From: an uncultured Porphyromonadaceae bacterium
Lineage (GTDB): Bacteria > Bacteroidota > Bacteroidia > Bacteroidales > Muribaculaceae
DNA: 5,450 nucleotides
Direction: 5' to 3'
NCBI GenBank assembly: GCA_947176355.1
Contig: CAMWQY010000189.1
Location: forward strand, 1 to 5,450
The number at the start of each line of letters is the position of its first letter. Position 1 is the stretch's first letter. Below the pieces are notes generated by a model. The model was given only the letters and a program-made list of their open reading frames with translations, ran no database searches and was not told the origin of the DNA. Made by a program: the position numbers and the translations under genes. This document shows, piece by piece, positions 1 through 5,450 of this stretch.

Positions 1-1973
1 TTGCGGAAAGTGGTCGGAACATACTGGTAGTAGTTCATATTTTCCTCATTCTGCTGCTTGAAGAGTTTCCAGTCGGTGAATGGGATGTTGCCATTCTTAA
101 AGCAGATGCCCCATCCATCATACGACTCGGTAACACGGTCGATCTTAGAAGCTTCCATACCGACGAGGGCGTTGACATTATACTTACCCTCGAAGTCGCG
201 GTTGTAAGTGGCAGTGGCACGGAAGTCCCACTGATTCATTGCATATTGCGTGTGTTTGAGCACACCACCGTTAGGAAGCACTGACACAGGAAGAGAGTTA
301 GGATCATCGGGGTCAGTGTAAAGATAAGGATTGACAGCGCGGATAGTAGCGTTTTCCGGATTGACACCGGCGCGATAAGCCATAGCCTGGTTAGAATCAT
401 CCATGATATAATGATTCTGAGCAGAAGCGCTGCGGCGGAAAGAACCGAGAGCCATCAAAGTAAGACCTGTGATTGGCTTCCAAGTCAATTCACCCTGGAA
501 CTTGAGGTCGGTCACATTCAAATCGATGTAGTTGTTTTCAAGTTCCCTGAAGATATTGAAGTCAGCGTAGTTACGGGTCTGGATAGCATCCGGATCGGTG
601 GTACGCGCAGTATTAAGAGCGTAAGAATACGGGTTGATGTCAAAGTTACGGTTGACGGCACCTGACACCACGTCGATTTCCTGAGAGAGAGTACCCGGAG
701 CTTTCTGATGGCGATAGCTGTCGGAAGTAAGGATCTTCACCTTAAGAGTGCGGGAAAGATTGTAGGAAGCATTCGCATTGAAAGTATAACGAGACACATT
801 AGAAGACTTGTACCAACCTTCATCACCCATATAGGAGAAAGAAGTATAGAACTGGCCCTTGTCAGTACCGCCGGAGATGCTGACAGCGTGGTTCATCATC
901 ACATTATTGTTGAAGAGAAGATCAAACCAGTCAGTGTTGCGGAACTCAGCCTGACGGAGGTAGTCGTTCTTGGCAGCCTCTGTGTTGGCGAGGCCGAACT
1001 TACCGGTCTCGGGGTCGTAGGAATTGATGAGCTTATACATCGTACCGTAGACGCCTGAGTTGGAAGAATTGGCGAGAGAAGCGAAAGAAAGCCAGCCCTT
1101 CTCTTCCATTTCCTTATAGATACCCATCTGCTCCTGAGAGTTGGCAATGTTGAAATTGCGGTAGTTAGGCTTCAGACGGTAGGTGAATTCACCTGTGTAG
1201 TTGATGTTTGTGTGTCCGGTGCGACCTTGCTTAGTGGTGACGACGATCACACCCGCCATGGCGCGAGCACCATAGATAGAAGTAGCAGAACCATCTTTAA
1301 GGATCTGGAACGATTCGATGTCGTCGGCGTTGAGACCGGCGATAGCAGAGGCGATAAGAGTCTCGGCATTACCGGAGGAAAGATCGTCGGAGTCAATTTC
1401 GACGTTATCTTCGAGGATCACACCATCTACCACCCAAAGAGGTTTGTTGGTACCATAGATTGATGTAGCACCGCGGACACGGATCTTAGGAGCCGTACCG
1501 AAAGTACCTGACACATTCTGCATCTGGACACCTGCAACACGGCCATCGAGTGAACGAGAAACGTCTGCGACACCTGAAAGCTTGGTCTTATCAGCATCAA
1601 TCTTGGTAGTAGAACCGGTAAACATACGACGGTCGGTAGTACCCATACCGGTCACAACGACCTCACCGAGCTGCTGAGCAGAAGAAGCGAGTTCTATCTT
1701 TAATGGATTTTCAGAAGCCTTCACCTCGGCAGTCTTGCAACCGACGTAAGACACTTGGATAATCGTTTTTGCATTAGGAACGGTAATTTTAAAATTACCA
1801 TCGATATCAACTTGAACGGCAGACTGGGGTTTTCCCTTAATCATCACCGTCGCGCCGATAGCGGGCTCATCAGGTTCGTCCTTGAAAGTGACGTTACCTG
1901 TGACCACGATGTCGGCATAAACGCCAATAGCCATTAGGAGGCTAAGGGTCAGCAGGACTAATTTCTTTTTCAT
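1..1973 (-). CDS. SusC/RagA-family TonB-dependent outer-membrane transporter, N-terminal 657 residues (C-terminus beyond left edge)
   Basis: This is the outer-membrane half of a SusCD-type importer, which takes up glycans or peptides using energy from TonB. The frame is open without a stop from ATG at 1973 to the left edge. Residues 1-20 (MKKKLVLLTLSLLMAIGVYA) form a signal peptide. Residues about 22-97 look like the carboxypeptidase-regulatory-like beta-sandwich common in this family, including VDIDGNFKITVP. EVVVTG near 104-109 is a TonB-box-like segment. The plug follows, with LDGRVAGVQ (142-150), IRVRGATSIYG (164-174), PLWVVDGVIL (178-187) and the family signature SIYGARAMAGVIVVTTKQG (232-250). 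The remainder is rich in aromatic beta-strands, as expected for a barrel. No extra N-terminal STN signalling domain is present, so coupling to an anti-sigma factor is unlikely. Family members usually exceed 900-1000 residues, so about a third is missing. A SusD partner is expected just past the left edge. The substrate cannot be inferred. Confidence 0.96.
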   Translation of the reverse strand, partial: MKKKLVLLTLSLLMAIGVYADIVVTGNVTFKDEPDEPAIGATVMIKGKPQSAVQVDIDGNFKITVPNAKTIIQVSYVGCKTAEVKASENPLKIELASSAQQLGEVVVTGMGTTDRRMFTGSTTKIDADKTKLSGVADVSRSLDGRVAGVQMQNVSGTFGTAPKIRVRGATSIYGTNKPLWVVDGVILEDNVEIDSDDLSSGNAETLIASAIAGLNADDIESFQILKDGSATSIYGARAMAGVIVVTTKQGRTGHTNINYTGEFTYRLKPNYRNFNIANSQEQMGIYKEMEEKGWLSFASLANSSNSGVYGTMYKLINSYDPETGKFGLANTEAAKNDYLRQAEFRNTDWFDLLFNNNVMMNHAVSISGGTDKGQFYTSFSYMGDEGWYKSSNVSRYTFNANASYNLSRTLKVKILTSDSYRHQKAPGTLSQEIDVVSGAVNRNFDINPYSYALNTARTTDPDAIQTRNYADFNIFRELENNYIDLNVTDLKFQGELTWKPITGLTLMALGSFRRSASAQNHYIMDDSNQAMAYRAGVNPENATIRAVNPYLYTDPDDPNSLPVSVLPNGGVLKHTQYAMNQWDFRATATYNRDFEGKYNVNALVGMEASKIDRVTESYDGWGICFKNGNIPFTDWKLFKQQNEENMNYYQYVPTTFR

Positions 1974-2133
1974 TTCGTTCCGAAAAGTTGTACTAATTTC
2001 GAGCTACTACAAGACCAAAAACATGGCAGGTAGATGCTATCTGTATTGTTATTATTTATCAGAATAATCTGCGTCAAAATTGCAATCAAGACGCATAAAC
2101 ATAGCGGAGAAAATCTCTTCGCCGACGTTTCAT
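1974..2133 (-). promoter_or_regulatory. Long 5' leader of the SusC-like gene
   Basis: If transcription starts a few bases after the -7 box at 2138-2145, the messenger has an untranslated leader of about 160 nt. No Shine-Dalgarno sequence is seen before the ATG; the bases immediately upstream read CGGAACGAA. The leader holds a 26-bp dyad (2070-2095) and a second imperfect stem, AGCTACTAC (2002-2010) against GTAGATGCT (2030-2038), which pairs except for a 2x2 internal loop. A 15-codon reading frame starts at the predicted transcript end (2133 to 2086). Leader extent is inferred from promoter position alone. Confidence 0.45.
2070..2095. repeat. Dyad with 6-bp arms TGCGTC/GACGCA around the palindrome ATTGCAAT
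   Basis: The arms TGCGTC (2070-2075) and GACGCA (2090-2095) are exact inverted repeats. Their shared centre coincides exactly with the perfect 8-bp palindrome ATTGCAAT (2079-2086), separated from each arm by three unpaired bases. It lies about 100 bp upstream of the SusC start codon and inside the predicted leader. It could be an operator for a dimeric regulator or an RNA hairpin. There is no U-run directly after it, so it does not look like an intrinsic terminator. Confidence 0.5.
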
Positions 2134-2137
2134 GATG

Positions 2138-2145
2138 CAAAGATA
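2138..2145 (-). promoter_or_regulatory. Predicted promoter -7 element of the SusC-like gene
   Basis: Read on the minus strand this is TATCTTTG, a perfect match to the Bacteroidales primary-sigma -7 consensus TAnnTTTG. At the expected 19-21 bp upstream (about 2165-2170) the sequence reads around TTCTTC, a poor match to the -33 box TTTG. The region immediately upstream is very AT-rich, which may compensate. No other TAnnTTTG was found on this strand between here and the protease terminator. Confidence 0.6.
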
Positions 2146-2452
2146 CAAAAAAACATTGGAATTAGAAGAATTTTTGGCTGACTTTTTTAGTTAAAAACAA
2201 ATAATAATATGTTAAAAAACATATATTTAAAAGTTCAAAACAATCTGCAATTATCAAAATGACAAAAATTGTTTATTCTCAAGAAGCGAGAATGAGAATA
2301 AGCCTAAAAAGCCGGCTAAAATTCGCCTATCCAATGGCAAAATGCCAGAGGATTAATTTTAGAGATTCAGAGGAGGGAATGCAACCGCAAGCGGCTGCAG
2401 CTAGGACAAACATGACAACATAAGACCGACAGAGACGCTTTAGAGAGGAGTG
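2146..2452. other. AT-rich intergenic region with no convincing gene
   Basis: This roughly 300-bp gap lies between the protease terminator and the SusC promoter. The half next to SusC is strongly AT-rich with several A and T runs. It holds two inverted repeats: ATATGTT/AACATAT (2207-2213 and 2218-2224, 4-bp spacer) and TTATTCTC/GAGAATAA (2273-2280 and 2294-2301, 13-bp spacer). The half next to the protease is less AT-rich. A 54-codon plus-strand frame (2259-2423, starting MTKIVYSQEA) and a minus-strand frame through the same bases exist. Neither resembles a known family nor has a matching promoter, so they are not called. Confidence 0.6.
2207..2224. repeat. Perfect inverted repeat ATATGTT-N4-AACATAT upstream of the SusC promoter
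   Basis: The two 7-bp arms are exact reverse complements, separated by AAAA. The centre lies about 70 bp upstream of the predicted -7 box of the SusC-like gene, a plausible place for an activator or repressor site. The surrounding DNA is AT-rich enough that such a match could arise by chance, so a regulatory role is only a suggestion. Confidence 0.3.
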
Positions 2453-2482
2453 AAAATAAAGGGAGGCCATGCAGCCTCCCTT
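2453..2482 (-). terminator. Rho-independent terminator of the M6 protease gene
   Basis: On the minus strand the transcript reads AAGGGAGGC, a 6-nt loop, then GCCTCCCTT, a perfect 9-bp stem (2459-2467 against 2474-2482). It is followed directly by TATTTT. It lies about 50 bp after the protease stop codon. The opposite strand lacks a U-tract after the stem, so it should work only in the protease direction. Confidence 0.88.
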
Positions 2483-2531
2483 AATATTGGAAGAGCGCTT
2501 ATCTGGCATAAGCGCCCAATTTGACGAGCGC

Positions 2532-4631
2532 CTATTTGACGAGGACTTTGACAGTGCGAGATCCATAGCGGACGATGTAAAGTCCGGCAGAGAGGGATTC
2601 GGCTGAAGACATAAGATGACCTTGCATATCGAAGATCTGTGAGCCTTCGGGGGCATAAATGCAACCAACGCCGCCTGAAATCACTATATTATCCTCACCT
2701 ACTTCACCTACAGCAACGTTTTGAGAACCTTTCGGAAGATCCTTCGGCACGAAGCGAACAACATTGGAAGCATCCAAGCAAGGGATTTCCTTTACTGCAC
2801 GGACATATACTTCAACCTCATAGTTCCAGAACGATATAGGAACACTTACCACATTAAGAGAAGTAACGTTTCCCACATTGTACTCATCATAGTCACCAAG
2901 AGCTTTGCCTGTGCTAACTCGCTTGATAGTGACCTGATATGAGTCGGCACCTTCCACAGGATCCCAAACAAGGGTAAAATTGCGGGCACCACCTTCATCA
3001 GCGTATGGGTTGTCATGCAGCAACGGAGCACCGCTCGGGGCTTCTGACAACATATTATAATCGAAAGAAGCCGTCTTGGAATCTGCATCGTATCCAATCT
3101 TGGTGATGACCGGAGACTTCCAAAAATCATATTTCTTTGAAGGAATCAGCTCGTAGGGGCTGCCCGGATAAATGTTTTCTTTAGTGAAAGCGGGATGATT
3201 CTCGCCATTGGCATAATGAATCACTACGTTGCTGGACTTCTCTGAATTGACAGTATTGTTCGCCCAGATATTCTTGTTGTAATTGATTCGCCACATCAAG
3301 AGACCCGATTCTGGGAAACAAGAATCCCAGCCGGAAGCATCGCGCGCCTCTATTACGAAATATTCAGACTCCAGGGCTTCGCCGGACTCATCTTTGGGAA
3401 TTCCAATCTTGACAGCAGTTGGTGTAGCCGTATTGCCGAGGGAAACCAAGTCATAGTGCGAGGCATCTTCAGCATCGGTAAATTCAAGCCAACGGCAAAG
3501 CCATTGCTCGTAGGCAGACATCAGTGGGGGACGACAACCATTGAAATTGTAGCTTCCTGAACACATTACAGACCAATTTCCCGGAGTAAGGACCTCTACA
3601 CCCGGAGTGTAGTTGACATCATAAAGATCCGGGAGACCAAGGACATGGCCATATTCATGCACAAAAGCGCCTATACCATCCACCCAGGGCTCAGATCCAT
3701 CTTTCCAAGGCTGTTTACCAGTGTTGGGATTCCATCCTTTAAGCTCGTTGGCGCAAGCGTATGGCCCCATGTACTTGCCGTCTAACCTAAGACTATTCGT
3801 CATGCCCAAAGGATTAAGAAATCTATAATCAAACTGATGGGGCCATATAGTCTCTGTATCAGAATCGGCACTTCCGTAGCCGGCATAATAGAAGAATACT
3901 GTATCTATCACACCATCATTGTCGAGGTCATAGTCTGAGAAGTCAACCTCTCCGGAATCGTGAAGGGAGGTCAGAGACTCCTTGATAAGAAGAGACATCA
4001 CAGAGCTTCCCATTCCCTTAAAATAAGAAGCTGACTTGTTGACCTTGACAGGACCGTAGACATCAAACTGAGGGGCATAGAGCCCATTAGAAGCAGCAAC
4101 ATAATAGTCAACTGCAGAACCAAGGCCACCATAATCTGAGAAGCCAGGCTCATTGAGCTGACGAGTGAAATAATCCTTTGGATTTTCGACAGTGAATTCG
4201 ACATCACTAAATTCGACAAGGACTACGAGGGAACGGTTGCCTTTTCCGATTGTCGGATAGTTGGAGCGACCATCTTTGTCGAGAGTAGCCATCCTTTTCA
4301 TCGAAGAGCGAGAAGACATGGACTCAAGGGCAGGGAATTTAGCTTCCGATTCTACCCTAAGCATTTCGATATTTTCCTTAGAGTAAGCAAAAGCCTTTCC
4401 ATCACGGACGACGTCTGTGATGAAACCACGGGCATCGCGCTCAAGAATCCGTGAGCAACTTTCATCAGTCATGAAATGGAAGAATTCATTTCCGTGGACA
4501 CGGACAGTGACTTCGGAACCATCAGGATTAGTGACAATACGAGGACGGGGGTCAGCCGGTCGGGCGGCGATCATGCCCGGAAGAGAGAGAGCCAAAGCGG
4601 CTATGATGTGTTTTATTTTCATCATTTTCAT
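2532..4631 (-). CDS. Secreted M6-family zinc metalloprotease with Fn3-like region and T9SS-type C-terminal sorting domain
   Basis: A 699-residue secreted metallopeptidase (immune inhibitor A-like family M6). Numbering is from ATG 4631. Residues 1-23 are a signal peptide (MKMMKIKH, then a hydrophobic run ending MIAA). A propeptide-like region spans about 24-130. The catalytic domain carries the zinc motif HEYGHVLGLPD (H325, E326, H329, G332, D335) and a Met-turn-like WSVMCSG (M356). An aspartate-rich DYDLDNDGVID (233-243) fits the calcium-binding segment of M6 enzymes. About 535-620 looks like a fibronectin-III-type sandwich. The end has IFDMQGHL (666-673), then GLYIVRYG and a basic KVLVK terminus, the usual shape of a type A T9SS sorting domain. 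Both the catalytic histidines and glutamate are present, so it is probably active. Start alternatives are TTG 4646, ATG 4625 and ATG 4622; ATG 4631 gives a good signal peptide without a rare start. Substrate is unknown. Confidence 0.93.
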   Translation of the reverse strand: MKMMKIKHIIAALALSLPGMIAARPADPRPRIVTNPDGSEVTVRVHGNEFFHFMTDESCSRILERDARGFITDVVRDGKAFAYSKENIEMLRVESEAKFPALESMSSRSSMKRMATLDKDGRSNYPTIGKGNRSLVVLVEFSDVEFTVENPKDYFTRQLNEPGFSDYGGLGSAVDYYVAASNGLYAPQFDVYGPVKVNKSASYFKGMGSSVMSLLIKESLTSLHDSGEVDFSDYDLDNDGVIDTVFFYYAGYGSADSDTETIWPHQFDYRFLNPLGMTNSLRLDGKYMGPYACANELKGWNPNTGKQPWKDGSEPWVDGIGAFVHEYGHVLGLPDLYDVNYTPGVEVLTPGNWSVMCSGSYNFNGCRPPLMSAYEQWLCRWLEFTDAEDASHYDLVSLGNTATPTAVKIGIPKDESGEALESEYFVIEARDASGWDSCFPESGLLMWRINYNKNIWANNTVNSEKSSNVVIHYANGENHPAFTKENIYPGSPYELIPSKKYDFWKSPVITKIGYDADSKTASFDYNMLSEAPSGAPLLHDNPYADEGGARNFTLVWDPVEGADSYQVTIKRVSTGKALGDYDEYNVGNVTSLNVVSVPISFWNYEVEVYVRAVKEIPCLDASNVVRFVPKDLPKGSQNVAVGEVGEDNIVISGGVGCIYAPEGSQIFDMQGHLMSSAESLSAGLYIVRYGSRTVKVLVK

Positions 4632-4667
4632 GTTGGTGTCAGTCAATTTAAGATTCAGTCTTTCCTA

Positions 4668-4766
4668 ATTGGGCTTATTAGTCAAATTAGTCATATTAGT
4701 CTAATTGGTCATATTGGTCTAATTAGGCTAATTAGGCTTATTTGTCTTATTAGGCTAATTAGGCTT
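4668..4766. repeat. Eleven degenerate 9-bp tandem repeats (consensus ATTAGGCTA)
   Basis: Eleven contiguous 9-bp units read ATTGGGCTT, ATTAGTCAA, ATTAGTCAT, ATTAGTCTA, ATTGGTCAT, ATTGGTCTA, ATTAGGCTA, ATTAGGCTT, ATTTGTCTT, ATTAGGCTA, ATTAGGCTT. ATT is invariant at the start of every unit and C is invariant at position 7. The array occupies the gap between the tRNA terminator and the protease start, ending 37 bp from the chosen ATG, so it probably lies in that gene's promoter or leader. On the plus strand one frame spells a Leu-Ile-Arg/Gly three-residue repeat, which is a by-product of the 9-bp period. The minus-strand units carry in-frame TAA or TAG. Confidence 0.95.
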
Positions 4767-4795
4767 AATCTTGGATGTTGGGTCGGTTCGTTATC

Positions 4796-4823
4796 AATAA
4801 AGGCCTCCTTTATTTGGGAGGCC
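4796..4823 (-). terminator. Rho-independent terminator of the tRNA-Gln gene
   Basis: On the minus strand GGCCTCC (4823-4817), an 8-nt loop and GGAGGCC (4808-4802) form a perfect 7-bp stem, followed by TTTATT. It begins 12 bp past the encoded CCA end of the tRNA and insulates the tRNA unit from the protease gene. Its stem uses the same GGCCTCCC word as the protease terminator. Confidence 0.85.
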
Positions 4824-4835
4824 GGACTAAGGGAT

Positions 4836-4909
4836 TGGTTGCCTTACCAAGATTCGAACTTGGACAAACAGAACCAAAATCTGGTGTGCTACCATTACAC
4901 CATAAGGCA
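4836..4909 (-). tRNA. trnQ: tRNA-Gln (anticodon TTG), with encoded CCA
   Basis: The minus strand folds into a full cloverleaf. The acceptor stem is TGCCTTA/TAAGGCA, beginning with the U1-A72 pair typical of glutamine tRNAs. The D-stem is GTGT/GCAC with loop AATGGTA. The anticodon stem is CCAGA/TCTGT with loop TTTTGGT, giving anticodon TTG at 34-36. The variable region is 4 nt. The T-stem is CCAAG/CTTGG with loop TTCGAAT. Discriminator A and a genomically encoded CCA follow (4836-4838). The mature body is 71 nt before CCA. The only flaw seen is a C27-U43 mismatch at the base of the anticodon stem. It reads CAA and probably CAG codons. Promoter and terminator flank it, so it is transcribed alone. 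Confidence 0.97.
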
Positions 4910-4921
4910 ATCATGAGCAGC

Positions 4922-4940
4922 AGGCAGGATACTACTGCCT
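4922..4940. repeat. Small hairpin in the tRNA-Gln 5' leader
   Basis: AGGCAG (4922-4927) and CTGCCT (4935-4940) can pair as a 6-bp stem with a 7-nt loop. It falls between the predicted transcription start (about 4945) and the tRNA 5' end (4909), so it would be part of the precursor removed by RNase P. A role is not shown. Confidence 0.4.
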
Positions 4941-4951
4941 TGAAGCGAGTG

Positions 4952-4983
4952 CAAAATTAGTCAATAAATTTGGGATATGCAAA
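4952..4983 (-). promoter_or_regulatory. Promoter of tRNA-Gln (TTTG-N20-TAATTTTG)
   Basis: On the minus strand TTTG (4983-4980), 20 bp, then TAATTTTG (4959-4952) matches both boxes and the spacing of the Bacteroidales primary-sigma consensus. Transcription would begin near 4945, about 36 nt before the mature tRNA. It sits in the short gap after the nucleoside phosphorylase stop codon, so the tRNA does not depend on read-through from that gene. Confidence 0.85.
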
Positions 4984-5014
4984 TTTTTTAGGGATTTTTT
5001 AGAAAATAATTCAA

Positions 5015-5450
5015 TTAGAAGCGGTCGAGGACGGTCTTGAGGAGTTCACGGACACGAGGCTTATAGTCGGTGTTGGCTTTTGTGGCAGTGCGTTCGGCTA
5101 TGATGCAGCATACAGTCATGGCTCGATGACCAAGCATCTTAGCCATGCCTTGCAAACAGCCTGATTCCATCTCAAAGTTTGTCACCGGACGTCCATTGAA
5201 CCTGAAGCTTTCAATTTTCGCATTAAGGTCAGGATCGGCGAGGGCAAGACGGACCTGACGACCTTGCGGAGCATAGAAACCAACTGCAGATATAGTGCAG
5301 CCACGCACCATGTCGTCGCGACCGATACGATCTACAAGAGAGGGATCGGCATCTACAGTATAAGGGGCAGCCCAAGTAGGGCGCCAACCTGTAGGACGCA
5401 TGAAAGCACGTTGGAAATCGCGGTCGGAGCCCTCATCGCGCATGGCGTAG
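5015..5450 (-). CDS. udp: Uridine phosphorylase-like nucleoside phosphorylase, C-terminal part (N-terminus beyond right edge)
   Basis: This is a PNP/UDP-family phosphorylase, which splits a nucleoside with phosphate into base and ribose-1-phosphate in cytosolic pyrimidine salvage. About 144 residues are visible, with the frame still open at the right edge. The ATG at 5443 is internal, since the conserved fold should extend well upstream; the family is about 250-290 residues long, so roughly half is missing. FYAPQGRQ matches the position of the uracil-recognising FYPGQER loop of E. coli Udp, with glutamine and arginine retained. NFEMES is the conserved ribose-binding Glu-Met-Glu segment. IAERTATKANTDYK resembles the NRT-containing region after it. 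The protein ends LLKTVLDRF with TAA. No intrinsic terminator is visible in the 31 bp before the tRNA promoter. Assignment to uridine rather than another nucleoside rests on the Q/R loop and is moderately sure. Confidence 0.88.
   Translation of the reverse strand, partial: YAMRDEGSDRDFQRAFMRPTGWRPTWAAPYTVDADPSLVDRIGRDDMVRGCTISAVGFYAPQGRQVRLALADPDLNAKIESFRFNGRPVTNFEMESGCLQGMAKMLGHRAMTVCCIIAERTATKANTDYKPRVRELLKTVLDRF

Noticed and set aside
708..1058. Plus-strand 116-codon frame, with others at 411-665 and 1212-1463.
   Set aside because: All lie opposite the well-supported SusC reading frame, which is continuous across this whole stretch, and they show no family features.
2259..2423. Plus-strand 54-codon frame in the SusC-protease gap, starting MTKIVYSQEA.
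   Set aside because: No matching promoter, no recognisable domain and composition like the surrounding intergenic DNA. Orthologue comparison would be needed to revive it.
2327..2668. Minus-strand 113-codon frame overlapping the protease end, with a hydrophobic MFVLAAAACGC stretch that looks slightly like a lipoprotein signal.
   Set aside because: Its first half is the protease gene in another frame and it crosses the protease terminator. The lipobox is poor (no leucine at -3) and the end is short and featureless.
4660..4686. Possible protease promoter using TTTG at 4683-4686 and TAGGAAAG at 4660-4667.
   Set aside because: The -7 candidate has AAAG instead of TTTG and the spacing is only 15 bp, too far from the consensus to call.
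4668..4766. CRISPR array.
   Set aside because: The units are 9 bp and contiguous, without spacers, and no cas gene is present.
4476..4916. Plus-strand 146-codon frame with a Leu-Ile-Arg/Gly repeat.
   Set aside because: It runs antisense to the protease start, through the 9-bp repeat, the tRNA terminator and the tRNA itself. The amino-acid repeat is explained by the DNA period.

Overview
The window looks like chromosomal DNA from a member of the order Bacteroidales, possibly a gut Muribaculaceae- or Bacteroides-like species (family level is inference). Three things point there: a SusC/RagA-type TonB-dependent outer-membrane transporter, a secreted protease whose C-terminus resembles a type IX secretion (T9SS) sorting domain, and promoters fitting the Bacteroidales consensus (TTTG, 19-21 bp, TAnnTTTG). 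No start codon examined has an obvious Shine-Dalgarno sequence.

Everything genic reads on the minus strand, so the transcription order runs from the right edge to the left. First comes the 3' half of a uridine-phosphorylase-like nucleoside phosphorylase (5015-5450, cut by the right edge). Next is a tRNA-Gln(TTG) gene with encoded CCA, its own well-matched promoter (4952-4983) and a rho-independent terminator (about 4796-4823). A 99-bp block of eleven degenerate 9-bp tandem repeats (4668-4766) follows, lying just upstream of a 699-residue M6-family metalloprotease (2532-4631) that ends at a strong terminator (about 2453-2482). About 320 bp of AT-rich DNA without a convincing gene (2139-2458) leads to a promoter -7 box (2138-2145) and a leader of about 160 nt with an exact-arm dyad. 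Last is the first 657 residues of a SusC-family transporter (1-1973), which runs off the left edge.

The genes appear to be separate transcription units rather than one operon, as terminators or promoters lie between most of them. The SusC-like protein would normally work with a SusD-like lipoprotein encoded just downstream, outside the window, so its substrate cannot be told. The protease is probably exported and could supply peptides or process host or dietary protein, but nothing shown here links it functionally to the transporter.

The gene content is ordinary for this lineage. The parts most worth a second look are non-coding: the layered 9/18-bp tandem repeat in front of the protease, and the SusC leader with its dyad and tiny arginine-rich reading frame.
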